DNA of 64,000 nucleotides, from positions 1 to 64,000 of IMG/VR virus record IMGVR_UViG_3300027977_000029; one strand, given 5' to 3'. The notes below the pieces were generated by a model. The model made no database searches. It was not told the origin of the DNA and saw only the letters and a list, made by a program, of their open reading frames with translations. Shown piece by piece: positions 1-8,790 of this stretch (position 1 is the first letter of the stretch; the number at the start of each line of letters is the position of its first letter). Origin of the DNA: a virus. A program made the translations under genes and the position numbers.

Positions 1-1005
1 CTCGGCACGAACGACCGGCTGACGATCCTGACGACCGGCAACGTCGGCCTCGGCAACCCTACCGCCATCACATACCGGCTAGATGTAAAGGGCGGCTACC
101 AGACCATCGTAAGTCGCTTCCTTCGGTCCGCTGACTTCGGTGAGGTGATAAGAATTGGGCGCGATGGCGTTCCGGGTGATGCGGGTATTGGCTACCCCCA
201 AGACAACACCATGAGTTTTCTTACCATAGGCACCGAGCGCCTGCGTATCTCCGGCGATGGCCACCTCCTCCCAGGAGCCGACGCGACCTATGATCTGGGC
301 CTGAGCGGGTCGGGCCGGTTCCGCGACGCCCATCTGTCACGCTACCTGCGGATCGGCGGCGCGGCCCCGGCGGGCTCGTCGGGCCTATCCGCAATCCAGG
401 CCTTCGGGAACGATTGGGGCTTAATCGGCGCGGGCGTCCTGACTGACGCGACGACCAAGGCGATGAGGATCGGTGTTGCTCACTACACCAACGCCGAGAA
501 GCCTCTGACGATGCTGGGCGGTTCTTCGACGTCGACCGGAGGAGGGGTCAGCATCGGCGGCGGGACGAGCAGCGGCTACGCGGCCACCCAGCTGAACTTC
601 TACACGGCGGCCAACAACACCACCGTCACCGGGACGCTCCGCTGGGCGATGGATAGTAACGGCCTCCTCCTCCCAGGAGCCGACGCCACCTATGACTTCG
701 GTACTGCCGCGAACCGCATTCGCGACGGCTGGTTCTCGCGGGATGTCACCGCGGCGGGGATAGAGCTCACAGGTCATCTTTTGGCCCACTTCGGCACCGC
801 CATCGCATCCGGTGGTGTCGCGACCCCGGCGCTCGCCTTCTCCACCAGTGGCGCCTTCGGCGTCTACTTCGGCGCTGGCGCGCCGACAATCTCAGCCGCC
901 AAGGGCTCCCTCTACCTGCGCTCCGACGGCTCCGGCACGAGCGACCGCATGTACGTCAACACTAATGGCGCGACGGCTTGGACCGCCGTGACCACCGCAA
1001 CATAG
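1..1005 (+). CDS. Tail fibre / receptor-binding protein, C-terminal part (left end cut by window)
   Basis: The frame is open from base 1, so only the last 334 codons are present. The visible start begins with a glycine-rich stretch (LTTGNVGLGNP...YRLDV) of the kind found in phage fibre shafts before their head domains. Two internal repeats share GADATYD followed by a glycine and a D-F/L-S-R segment, and the DNA repeat at 264-284 is identical to 666-686. The C-terminus has the GSLYLRSDG...YVNTNG...WTAV ending common in fibre tips. The role would be host binding at the tail end. The GC content is far higher than in the genes from 1374 onward, which suggests recent acquisition from, or long adaptation to, a high-GC genome. 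The family is clear in style; the exact receptor and fold are unknown. Confidence 0.8.
   Translation, partial: LGTNDRLTILTTGNVGLGNPTAITYRLDVKGGYQTIVSRFLRSADFGEVIRIGRDGVPGDAGIGYPQDNTMSFLTIGTERLRISGDGHLLPGADATYDLGLSGSGRFRDAHLSRYLRIGGAAPAGSSGLSAIQAFGNDWGLIGAGVLTDATTKAMRIGVAHYTNAEKPLTMLGGSSTSTGGGVSIGGGTSSGYAATQLNFYTAANNTTVTGTLRWAMDSNGLLLPGADATYDFGTAANRIRDGWFSRDVTAAGIELTGHLLAHFGTAIASGGVATPALAFSTSGAFGVYFGAGAPTISAAKGSLYLRSDGSGTSDRMYVNTNGATAWTAVTTAT
264..686 (+). repeat. Direct repeat inside fibre gene (264-284 and 666-686)
   Basis: The 21 bases at 264-284 (CTCCTCCCAGGAGCCGACGC with one C before it) recur exactly at 666-686, and the following codons are also alike. Both copies encode LLPGADATYD. This shows that the shaft grew by duplication of a segment of roughly 134 codons. 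Confidence 0.8.
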
Positions 1006-1017
1006 GAACCCCCAACC

Positions 1018-1368
1018 ATGAGCATCACCTACACCATGAAGATCGACAGCCTGGACTGCGTCCCCGCGCTCGACGGCCTGTCCAACGTCGTCAGCCGGGC
1101 CATCTGGACCATGACCGGGACCGATGGCGACCTGACCGCATCGACCAGCGCCAGCACGGAGTTCCCTGCCCCGACGCCGGAGCGGCCGTTCATCTCGTTC
1201 GATGACCTGACCGAAGCCACCGTCATCGGCTGGGTCGAGGAGTGCGCAGACGCCGCGTACCTCGAAAGCCGCCGCGAGATCATCGCCAGCCTGATCGCCG
1301 ACCAGATCGCCCCGCCCATCGTCACCCCGGCCCTGCCGTGGATTGCACCTGAAGAAGATCCGGAGTAA
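1018..1368 (+). CDS. Small fibre-associated protein, DUF7936-like
   Basis: This 116-residue protein starts MSITYTMKIDSLDC, followed by WTMTGTDGD, a proline patch, DDLTEATVIGWVEE and an A/I-rich helix ending in a proline-rich tail. I recognise this layout from small phage proteins encoded beside tail fibres (DUF7936-type); the match is from memory. It begins 12 bases after the fibre stop and shares its high GC content, so the two look like one transferred unit. Fibre assembly or decoration is a guess from position only. Confidence 0.65.
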   Translation: MSITYTMKIDSLDCVPALDGLSNVVSRAIWTMTGTDGDLTASTSASTEFPAPTPERPFISFDDLTEATVIGWVEECADAAYLESRREIIASLIADQIAPPIVTPALPWIAPEEDPE

Positions 1369-1373
1369 GAACT

Positions 1374-1565
1374 ATGATTGAAGAAAACACTGTGACTGTT
1401 GAATTTGACTTACGTGAACTTGACATGCTGATGGAATCCATCAATGTGACTATCAAGGCTGCACCTAACGCTATTGAAGCCTCTATGGCTCTCAACCCGT
1501 TAGCTGTTAAAATTGCTAAAGCCCGGCAATCAGCCCCTCAAAACCCTGAGGTGACAGATGGTTAA
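1374..1565 (+). CDS. Hypothetical protein, 63 aa
   Basis: A short acidic-to-neutral protein with a helical middle (LRELDMLMESINVTIKAAPNAIEA). I do not recognise it. It starts 5 bases after the previous stop, overlaps the next gene by 8 bases, and is the first gene with the lower GC and codon use of the main phage body. The switch in base composition falls between 1368 and 1374. Confidence 0.6.
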   Translation: MIEENTVTVEFDLRELDMLMESINVTIKAAPNAIEASMALNPLAVKIAKARQSAPQNPEVTDG

Positions 1566-1785
1566 TATCACAGCCACCGCAAAAACTGAAGACGAAATTG
1601 AAGTTGAAGTTCCGTTGACACCTGCTAAGAAACTCTCGGGTGAACCTTTCAAGGGTCGTAAGCCTTCGGATTGGTGTTTGACACCTCTTAAAGATGAGAC
1701 GATTGAAGCGATCAATAGTGTCACTGGTGAGACCTTTGAAGGTACTATGGAAGCCTTTAATGCGAGACTGAAAGCAAGCAACTAA
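1558..1785 (+). CDS. Hypothetical protein, 75 aa, upstream of portal
   Basis: A small charged protein (MVNITATAKTEDEIEVEVPL...) with no family I recognise. It overlaps the gene before it and shares its last base with the start of the portal gene, so it is translationally coupled into the head operon. Confidence 0.6.
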   Translation: MVNITATAKTEDEIEVEVPLTPAKKLSGEPFKGRKPSDWCLTPLKDETIEAINSVTGETFEGTMEAFNARLKASN

Positions 1786-3341
1786 TGACAGTCGCCAATG
1801 CCGCTGATGTAACCAAAACGGTAGGCGACCCGAATGCGGCATACGAGTCAATGCGACCTTTGTGGTTGACGAGTCGTGCAGCTTGCAGTGGCGGAAGGTT
1901 TGTAAAGGCATTGGATCAAACTATCGATGTCAATAAATTTACAAATCTTCTGTCACCATTCTCGCCTTCTATGACACAACAACAATATGACTTCTATAAG
2001 TCAGAAGCTGAGTGGCCTGGTATTGTCTCAACGTTCTCAAGAACGCTAGTTGATGCGATTCTTCGTAAAGCCCCTCAACTAACCTTACCTGCCAGTGTAC
2101 CTCCGGAAGCTCGTGACTGGATCCTTAACGAGTTCGGTGAAGATGGCACTCCTATGTCTGCCTTCCTGGGTGATGCGATCTGGGAAGAGATTCAGACAGC
2201 CCGCAGTGTTATCTTTGTTGATTATACTTCAGAACTGTCTGAGACCAATATTATTCCTTATCCTGTAATCCAAAAGGCTGAAAATGTCATTAACTGGCGA
2301 CGGACTAAAGACGCTTCCGGTAAAATGGTTGTGTCCCAAATCATCCTTAAGGGTTTAGAAGAGTCTTACGCGGATGAGAATCAATTCCATCCGACTCTTA
2401 GGGAAGTCATCAGGGTCCATGAACTCTTCAACGGCGCTTATCAAGTTCGTAAGTACGTTGCAGAGTCTGACGAGACTTCAGCACCTGTTGTCCAGGGTCA
2501 ACCTGTTCCCAAGAACACGAAGAAAAGCTTTAAACTAGTAGACGTGATCCCTGTGCTCGTCAACAACGAGAGCTTGGACTTTGTCCCCGCTTGGCCTCTT
2601 AATGGTTCCATTGACCTCGCTGAGCCTATATTGTGGCCGCTTATTGAGAAAGAAATTTCTCTGTATAATAAGATGAGTAGGCGCAATCACTTGCTCTATG
2701 GCGCTGCAACTTATACTCCATACGTTTGTTCAGACATGACTGACGAAAAGTTTACCGAGGTTGTTGAAGCGGGTCTTGGTTCTTGGTTGCACCTAGGTCA
2801 AAGCGATAGTATTGGTGTTCTTGCGACTCCTACAGAAGCTCTCCAGGATATGGACAAGGCTATCGCTGCGGGTATCGAGGAAATGGCAAAGCTGGGTGTC
2901 AGAATGTTGACTCCTGAAACAGCTCAATCTGGTGTTGCACTTGAACTTCGTAACGCTTCTCAAACTGCCAGACTAGGCTCGCTTCATACCAAGATCATTA
3001 ATACCATGAAACAGGTGGTCACTTTTATGATCAACTGGCGGTATGATCTTGAGATTAGCGCTAGTGAGGTTGAAGTTACTCTTTCTAATGATTTCAGTAC
3101 TGCGCCTTCCGGTGAAGTCTGGCTCAGACTAGCCACTGAGTGGTATGAAGCAGGCTTGATCCCCAGGTCTGTTTGGCTTGCCCTTCTTAAGCAGCATGAC
3201 TTGCTTCCTGATGACTATGATGACGAAGTAGGCAAGAAAGAATTGACAGAAGATGAGCTTATTATTACTCAGCCTGACGTCGCTGTTTCAGACTACCAAA
3301 AGCAGATTAGGTTGAAACCTGATACTGTTAAAGAGGTGTAA
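1785..3341 (+). CDS. Portal protein (DUF4055 type)
   Basis: At 518 residues this has the usual size of a siphovirus portal. It would form the dodecameric ring at the packaging vertex that passes DNA and anchors the connector. The N-terminal half carries YKSEAEWPGIVSTFSRTLVDAILRK and an EDG...F...W segment, then a region around residues 290-400 (EISLYNKMSRRNHLLYGAATYTPYV; a G-x-G turn; QSGVALELRNASQTARLGSLH) that is typical of DUF4055 portals, including the clip and tunnel helices. It directly precedes the MuF gene, the classic order portal-MuF-scaffold-capsid. Confidence 0.9.
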   Translation: MTVANAADVTKTVGDPNAAYESMRPLWLTSRAACSGGRFVKALDQTIDVNKFTNLLSPFSPSMTQQQYDFYKSEAEWPGIVSTFSRTLVDAILRKAPQLTLPASVPPEARDWILNEFGEDGTPMSAFLGDAIWEEIQTARSVIFVDYTSELSETNIIPYPVIQKAENVINWRRTKDASGKMVVSQIILKGLEESYADENQFHPTLREVIRVHELFNGAYQVRKYVAESDETSAPVVQGQPVPKNTKKSFKLVDVIPVLVNNESLDFVPAWPLNGSIDLAEPILWPLIEKEISLYNKMSRRNHLLYGAATYTPYVCSDMTDEKFTEVVEAGLGSWLHLGQSDSIGVLATPTEALQDMDKAIAAGIEEMAKLGVRMLTPETAQSGVALELRNASQTARLGSLHTKIINTMKQVVTFMINWRYDLEISASEVEVTLSNDFSTAPSGEVWLRLATEWYEAGLIPRSVWLALLKQHDLLPDDYDDEVGKKELTEDELIITQPDVAVSDYQKQIRLKPDTVKEV

Positions 3342-3364
3342 ACTAATTAATGTAGGAGAACAAA

Positions 3365-6300
3365 GTGGCAACCGTTAGCGCTAACACAGAACTGTATGAC
3401 AAAATTGTCGACAGAGCAGCTATGATTAGACTTTACGAGCGTCGAGTTCAAGGTAAAGTCTCGTTAGTGCTTGATGGTCACACTGTCAAGCTTGATGATC
3501 TTATCAGTGGGTCTGAAACCTCCACTGCTGGTTTAAAGAAACTCAGAGAGGCTATTGATCAAGAACTTCAAAAGACCTATCAAGAGATTTATAATATCTC
3601 TAAGCGGTCTTTATTAGATTTAGTTGTAGATCAAGCCTCCTTCTCTTACCAAGTTATTGAAAACACCATGGGTGGCATCTGGACAACTCAGAGACCTACC
3701 AGACGTGTTGCTGAAGACATTGTTTTAGATAGACCTCTCTATAACGACAAGACACTACTCCAGGGTTGGAATGGTGTAAGTATTGCTGAGCGTAGACGTA
3801 TCGAGACTGTAATCCGGGCTGGTATCGCCAAAGGTTCTACAGTCAAAGAGCTTGCCCTTGCCGTAAGACGCGGTAACGTGCACTCCATCAGCAGGAACCA
3901 AGCTGAGGCTCTTGTTACCACTTCTATTACTAGCGTCCATGCTCAAGCTGACCATGCTGTCTATGAGGCTAACGGTAAAGCCCTCCATGGTTGGCAGTAT
4001 GTTGCAGTCCTGGATAGTAGGACTACACCTATTTGTGCTCATCGGGATGGTACGATCTATCAGTTATCTGAAAAGAAGTACCTACCACCGGCTCACTATA
4101 GATGTCGTTCAACCACTATTCCTGTGTTTAAGTCATGGGAAGACTTAGCTAAACTCGAAGGTGTTGCTGAGGTTCGCAGGACCAATATTGCAAACCTAAC
4201 TGACAAGCAGAAGACTTTCTATGACGGTCTTACACCTCTCAGGGAATCTTATGATGCCTGGTTACGTAGACAACCTACCGCTGTCCAGTTAAAGCATCTA
4301 GGTGATTACAAGAAGCTTGAGATGTTCCAGACAGGTCAGCTTACTGTTGACAAGTTCACTAACGACAAAGGTAATAGCCTTGGTATTAAGGAACTTAGAC
4401 GCCTGACGAGTGACACCACAGTAATTCCTGGAGACACTCGTAGGTTTGCCAATGCTAAAGAACGCCTTGATGCAATGCAACTGGGTGCTGCATCTCCTGA
4501 CGATTTCTTAACTAAGCGTAAGCTGAAAGATACTCTAGTCGATTACTACTTGCTACAAGCTGGTGAACTGGACGGCACCCTGTCCTCTATGAACTACAGA
4601 GGTGGACTTGTCCATACTAAGCTGGCTATGCGCCGTAAGGTACTCTCAAGTCCTCCCACTGAGGATCAACTGAGATTCAATCCTGTTACCGGCAGATATG
4701 AGGACATAAGACTTTACCAACCTAACCCTGCTGTGTATGAGAATCGGATCAGACTCTTAGAGAGCACTCCAGAACTCACACCTGAGGACATAGCGTTTGT
4801 AAAGGATATCTCAAATCGTCTTGAAAGCAAGATGAGTATCAACCAACGAGCTGTAGTTGTAGACAATCTCAGAGTTCTTTTCAGCAGGTATCGTAAAAAC
4901 CCAGAACCCTGGGGTAACTTTAAAGCTGTTGTACAGGCGCAACTTAAGTTTGATATTATGAACGTCTCTGAGGCTGTGGAGACATACATTCGTAAAGACA
5001 CTAATGTTCTTAAGAAGTTGCTTGATGACAACTATATTGACCCTGTTCTGGGCCCTACCCAGCTTGATACACTGCATGACGAATTTATTTCAAACATTGT
5101 GGCTAAGAATCGTTGGGAAGATCGTAAGGCTCCTAAGATTGCGAAAGAACTGAAAGGTCTGTTAAATCTTGAAATACCTCTACTAGTTAGGGAAAGACTT
5201 ACAGATGCAGATCTCCAACAGTTCTACTTAAGGTTTGCCCATAGGCTGGCTCTTGCGGATTCTCCGGATAGGGATCAGTTTGCAGTAGCCTTGGGCCGTG
5301 ATCTCTACAACATGGCTAATCTTAATGGTGCTAAGCGTGATTGGTACACACTTGGTCTCAAGCTTCTGGAGTCTAAGCGCGTATCTAAATTCTATGAGAT
5401 TGAAACCTTTGGCGTTCAAAAACGTAGAATGAAGAGTCGTATGAGCGGTTCCTACTTTGGTCCGTATTATGATACCCTGGCTCATAATATTAGAGTAGTG
5501 GATCCTAGGATTCAAGAATACGCTAGGCTCACTCGTAAGGTTGAGCTCGGTCTCAGAGTCTCAGTCACTTCTGAAAAGAACAGATTGAAATTCAGAACTG
5601 GTTACAAAACTTACTTTATTGATCGTGGCATTCTTGGCCTGGAAGATACTAGGATCCCTATTACTTCCACCAGTTCATTCAGTGACTTCCCGGAAGAGCT
5701 TGTTGATGCAGACCTTGTCAAGGCTCTTAACTGGGCTGGAGCTTCTGAGTATAAAATTGATGAAGACTACTACGACTTCATTCATAAATTGATATACTTC
5801 GAAGATGACAGAGGTAAAGCTAAGTACTATAATGAGTTAAACCACTATCGTAATCACCTTCTTGGTCGCGGTGACGCTTATGAGCGTCTCAAGGCTATGG
5901 AATGGCTTAGAGCCTCAGGCAAAAGCTTCAGTAACCACCCGTTTGTGGATCATCGTGTTCGTATCTACGAGCGAGGGCTAATTGGACCTCAAGCAGGTGA
6001 GACATTTAGACCTTTCTTGAATACTAAGGAGCTAAGAAACTTCAGTCCTGAAGCTTTTAATAACCTCCAGGATCAGATCGGCGGGTTTCTCGGTGGTCTG
6101 GACGAGTACTTTGAAGGCCGATATAATGGACTCTCCTTCACAGGTAGGCAGAAGATTGCTGAAAAGTGGCGTCCTGAGATGATTCGTATTGGCAATCTGA
6201 TGCTTCGTAATAAGCCTGGAGACATTCGGGCGTTCCTTGAATCTGAGATGGTTCAACGAATCGATGGTGAAGAGCTGGGTAAGTTTGCTAGGCTTGCCAT

Positions 6301-8020
6301 TGAGTCTGCTAAGCTTGATAACTACTTAAGGGCTATGGATCCACGTAAGGGTGTTGACGTCTATTCTAAGTCTAACTTAGCTACTCTTGTCAAGTACAAG
6401 ACTGGCCTAGCACTGGAACAAGATGCCTCGTCATCAGGTGCTCAGATCATCGCTTTAACTACTAGGAATAAACAACTAGCTGAGCTCAGTAACGTTGTAG
6501 CTACTACACAGAAACGTCGTCTGTACGATGAGATTGCAGCTACAACCTATAACGATCCTCGCTTCCAGCTACTTAATCGTAAACTTGGGCTTAACGAGCG
6601 AGACCTCCGTAAAGCTGCTAAAGCTCAGAACATGGTTACGTTCTACGGAGCTGGCGAGCGTACAGGTATCTTTAACGTCGAAGGTAAGCTTGCCAAAGTT
6701 CTTAACAAAGACGCTGATACACTGGTTGTTACAGCTAAAGATCGAGATGCGGTTCTTGATCAAATAAGCGCGAGGGTGGCTAGAGTAGAGCGTTACGATA
6801 AGCTTTTGGCGGAAGATCTTAAACAGCTCAGAGCAAATGTTCGGGATGTGTTCAACAAAGGGTTAGATCCTGGCGATGATATACTTGAGCAGTTGTATTT
6901 CTTAGATCCTAAAACTCGTGAATTAGTTGAGAAGCTGAGCTCTCAGTATGAACGTATTATCACTCCTAATGACTTCAAAACCGTAGCCAACATTATGAGT
7001 GAACATCTTGCTGAGCAAGTTCCAATCCTCAAGGAGTTTACTAAGTTCTTTGGCAGACTAGCTGAGGCGTACTTGGCAAGCGCAAAACCCTCAAAGAGTG
7101 ATTTCGATTGGTCTTCTATTATTAAAAGTAAGATATTTGGTAATAAAAAGAAAGGCTACACACTTCCAGACGAAGTCAGCAAACTGCTAGGTTTAAAGCC
7201 AGGAGAGCCTGTCAAAGAGGCTGTTCTTAAACGTATCAGTCTGTATGACCCTAACAGCAATCTTGCTGACATGATCAATGGTGTCTCAACACCTGAGACA
7301 AGACGTACTGGTGGTAAATACTTTAAGATTGAATTGTTCGGTCTTAAGACTTTGTTTGAAATAGAGGTACTTAAGGCTAACAAGCTCCCTAAGTCTTGGA
7401 CGAATGTTCCTTGGGTAAACTTTGATGGCAAGATCATTGAGCAGAACTTTACTCAGTCGTTTGAAGAAAGATTAACTTACAGAGATAAAGATGGTAACTG
7501 GACAACTAATATTCTACAAGTTCCTCAAAAGACTGAGGCTTCTTGGTGGGATCAAGCACTCAATAAGAGCGGCAAGATTAATGACATTGCAGACGCTACA
7601 AAAGCTAGAACTGCCTTTGCTGTTAATGGTAACCATTCTAATGATGCTACATTAGTTAAGCAATTCCATCTCTGGGGTGAAGCTACTGGAGTTCCAACTT
7701 CGACTATCCATGACGCCTTCTTTACTAATGCAGCTGATATGCTTCAAGCCAGAACTGCCCTCCGTAAAATCTACGCAAGAGCTCTGAGAGGTGAATCTGT
7801 AAAGAAGACCCTGGACGAGATGCGCGCGAGAGGTTTACCTAAAGAAGTCTATGATAAGTTTCTTGAAGAAGCTATTGAAAAGGGCTTGATCCCTGTCGTA
7901 GGAAAATCTAGAATAGGTGGTAGGCTAATTGATGAGTCTGATATACTAACTACAGACGACATCTTGCAAGAAGTTCCATCCGATTTCGTAAGTGATTACG
8001 GTTGGTATGGTGTAGGCTAG
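3365..8020 (+). CDS. Giant MuF head protein fused to an N4-like single-subunit (virion) RNA polymerase
   Basis: The start is GTG, with TAGGAG seven bases before it. Residues about 150-255 are a MuF/head-morphogenesis domain (ALVTTSITSVHAQ...DSRTTPICAHRDG...LPPAHYRCRST). The remaining 1300 residues carry the polymerase signature in order: D862-H-R-V-R866 followed by IYERGLIGPQAGETFRPFL (T/DxxGR region), D1020-ASSSG-AQ (motif A), R1082-KAA-K1086-AQNMVTF-Y1094-G (motif B; same R+4+8 spacing as T7 R627/K631/Y639), then NGNHSNDA and IH-D1450-AF (motif C). MuF proteins sit inside the head, so the polymerase would be packaged and injected as in N4. The N4 protein is not known to be fused to MuF. The domain reading is strong; activity and injection are inferred. 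Confidence 0.85.
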   Translation: MATVSANTELYDKIVDRAAMIRLYERRVQGKVSLVLDGHTVKLDDLISGSETSTAGLKKLREAIDQELQKTYQEIYNISKRSLLDLVVDQASFSYQVIENTMGGIWTTQRPTRRVAEDIVLDRPLYNDKTLLQGWNGVSIAERRRIETVIRAGIAKGSTVKELALAVRRGNVHSISRNQAEALVTTSITSVHAQADHAVYEANGKALHGWQYVAVLDSRTTPICAHRDGTIYQLSEKKYLPPAHYRCRSTTIPVFKSWEDLAKLEGVAEVRRTNIANLTDKQKTFYDGLTPLRESYDAWLRRQPTAVQLKHLGDYKKLEMFQTGQLTVDKFTNDKGNSLGIKELRRLTSDTTVIPGDTRRFANAKERLDAMQLGAASPDDFLTKRKLKDTLVDYYLLQAGELDGTLSSMNYRGGLVHTKLAMRRKVLSSPPTEDQLRFNPVTGRYEDIRLYQPNPAVYENRIRLLESTPELTPEDIAFVKDISNRLESKMSINQRAVVVDNLRVLFSRYRKNPEPWGNFKAVVQAQLKFDIMNVSEAVETYIRKDTNVLKKLLDDNYIDPVLGPTQLDTLHDEFISNIVAKNRWEDRKAPKIAKELKGLLNLEIPLLVRERLTDADLQQFYLRFAHRLALADSPDRDQFAVALGRDLYNMANLNGAKRDWYTLGLKLLESKRVSKFYEIETFGVQKRRMKSRMSGSYFGPYYDTLAHNIRVVDPRIQEYARLTRKVELGLRVSVTSEKNRLKFRTGYKTYFIDRGILGLEDTRIPITSTSSFSDFPEELVDADLVKALNWAGASEYKIDEDYYDFIHKLIYFEDDRGKAKYYNELNHYRNHLLGRGDAYERLKAMEWLRASGKSFSNHPFVDHRVRIYERGLIGPQAGETFRPFLNTKELRNFSPEAFNNLQDQIGGFLGGLDEYFEGRYNGLSFTGRQKIAEKWRPEMIRIGNLMLRNKPGDIRAFLESEMVQRIDGEELGKFARLAIESAKLDNYLRAMDPRKGVDVYSKSNLATLVKYKTGLALEQDASSSGAQIIALTTRNKQLAELSNVVATTQKRRLYDEIAATTYNDPRFQLLNRKLGLNERDLRKAAKAQNMVTFYGAGERTGIFNVEGKLAKVLNKDADTLVVTAKDRDAVLDQISARVARVERYDKLLAEDLKQLRANVRDVFNKGLDPGDDILEQLYFLDPKTRELVEKLSSQYERIITPNDFKTVANIMSEHLAEQVPILKEFTKFFGRLAEAYLASAKPSKSDFDWSSIIKSKIFGNKKKGYTLPDEVSKLLGLKPGEPVKEAVLKRISLYDPNSNLADMINGVSTPETRRTGGKYFKIELFGLKTLFEIEVLKANKLPKSWTNVPWVNFDGKIIEQNFTQSFEERLTYRDKDGNWTTNILQVPQKTEASWWDQALNKSGKINDIADATKARTAFAVNGNHSNDATLVKQFHLWGEATGVPTSTIHDAFFTNAADMLQARTALRKIYARALRGESVKKTLDEMRARGLPKEVYDKFLEEAIEKGLIPVVGKSRIGGRLIDESDILTTDDILQEVPSDFVSDYGWYGVG

Positions 8021-8023
8021 CTG

Positions 8024-8041
8024 ACCCCGTTAATTTAACCC
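8024..8041 (+). promoter_or_regulatory. AACCCG element, copy 1 (candidate phage RNA polymerase promoter)
   Basis: The sequence ACCCCGTTAATTTAACCC matches the consensus AACCCGTTAANTTAACCC shared by five intergenic sites. It lies right after the MuF gene and 84 bases before the scaffold gene. The core GTTAANTTAAC is palindromic, so a dimer-binding operator is the main alternative. Confidence 0.6.
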
Positions 8042-8084
8042 AGGCGTGAATTTCTTGTTGGATATTCACAACTGCAACAGATAA

Positions 8085-8113
8085 GAAGCTGTGCTTCAAG
8101 TGAGTTGTACTCA
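8085..8113 (+). promoter_or_regulatory. Two tandem TGT-triloop hairpins in the capsid-operon leader
   Basis: GAAGC-TGT-GCTTC (8085-8097) and TGAGT-TGT-ACTCA (8101-8113) are perfect 5-bp stems with the same three-base loop. They stand between the AACCCG element and the AAGGA ribosome site of the scaffold gene. Possible roles are mRNA stabilisation or RNase processing. The GAAGC/GCTTC stem also resembles, from memory, the hairpin promoters of N4 virion RNA polymerase. Confidence 0.5.
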
Positions 8114-8124
8114 AGGATATAGAA

Positions 8125-8781
8125 ATGGCGGACGAAAATACCGATCCCAATACCACAGCAGACCCGGTTGTTGATACTCCAGCAGCTGATTCCGGTGATC
8201 TTGATAAGAAGATCCAGGAAGCTGTAGATGCCCAACTCGCTTCAATTAAGTCTAAGCTCGATAGTGCTTATGCTCAGCGTGACGAAGCTCTTGTTAAACT
8301 TAAGACAAAAGAGCAGGCTGAACATGAAGCTGAACTTAAGAGATTAGAAGACGAAGGAAAGCATAAAGAACGCTTCGAGTTGCTGATGGCCGAAGCTAAC
8401 GCTGCCAACAAGGCATTGGAAGCTGAAAACCTCAAACTCAAGCGTGATACTCAAGTAACTGCTGCCATGCAGACTGTTTCTTTACGGAACGACGCTGCAC
8501 AAGAAATGGCGGCTGCTACGATCACTAAGAATCTTGTTCAGGATTCTAATGGCAATTGGGTGTCCAAAGATGGTAAGTCGATCAAAGATTATGTCAAGAC
8601 ATTCTTTGACGATGAGTCTAACGCTTTCTTGTTGAAGCCTAAGGTTTCTAGAGGTTCGGGTACCAGTTCGCTCCAGCCCCAAGTTGATGAGCCGTCCACT
8701 AGGCCGCTCTTTGAGAGATCCCAAGCCGATGTGCTTAAGGATGTCCAAGAGGGTAGGCTTAAAAGGACCAAACCTACCTAG
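8125..8781 (+). CDS. Capsid scaffold protein
   Basis: This 218-residue protein has an acidic, low-complexity N-terminus (MADENTDPNTTADP), a long charged coiled coil at about residues 25-110 (SKLDSAYAQRDEALVKLKTKEQ...) and a basic tail (GRLKRTKPT), the normal build of a siphovirus scaffold. It lies immediately before the major capsid gene. Its role would be to organise capsid subunits during procapsid assembly. It is preceded by the candidate promoter at 8024 and by two leader hairpins, consistent with high late expression. Confidence 0.85.
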   Translation: MADENTDPNTTADPVVDTPAADSGDLDKKIQEAVDAQLASIKSKLDSAYAQRDEALVKLKTKEQAEHEAELKRLEDEGKHKERFELLMAEANAANKALEAENLKLKRDTQVTAAMQTVSLRNDAAQEMAAATITKNLVQDSNGNWVSKDGKSIKDYVKTFFDDESNAFLLKPKVSRGSGTSSLQPQVDEPSTRPLFERSQADVLKDVQEGRLKRTKPT

Positions 8782-8790
8782 GAAACGTAG

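Noticed and set aside
1493-1515. CAACCCGTTAGC inside the gene at 1374, like the AACCCG element
   Set aside because: The right half (TTAACCC) is missing and the site lies inside a coding frame.
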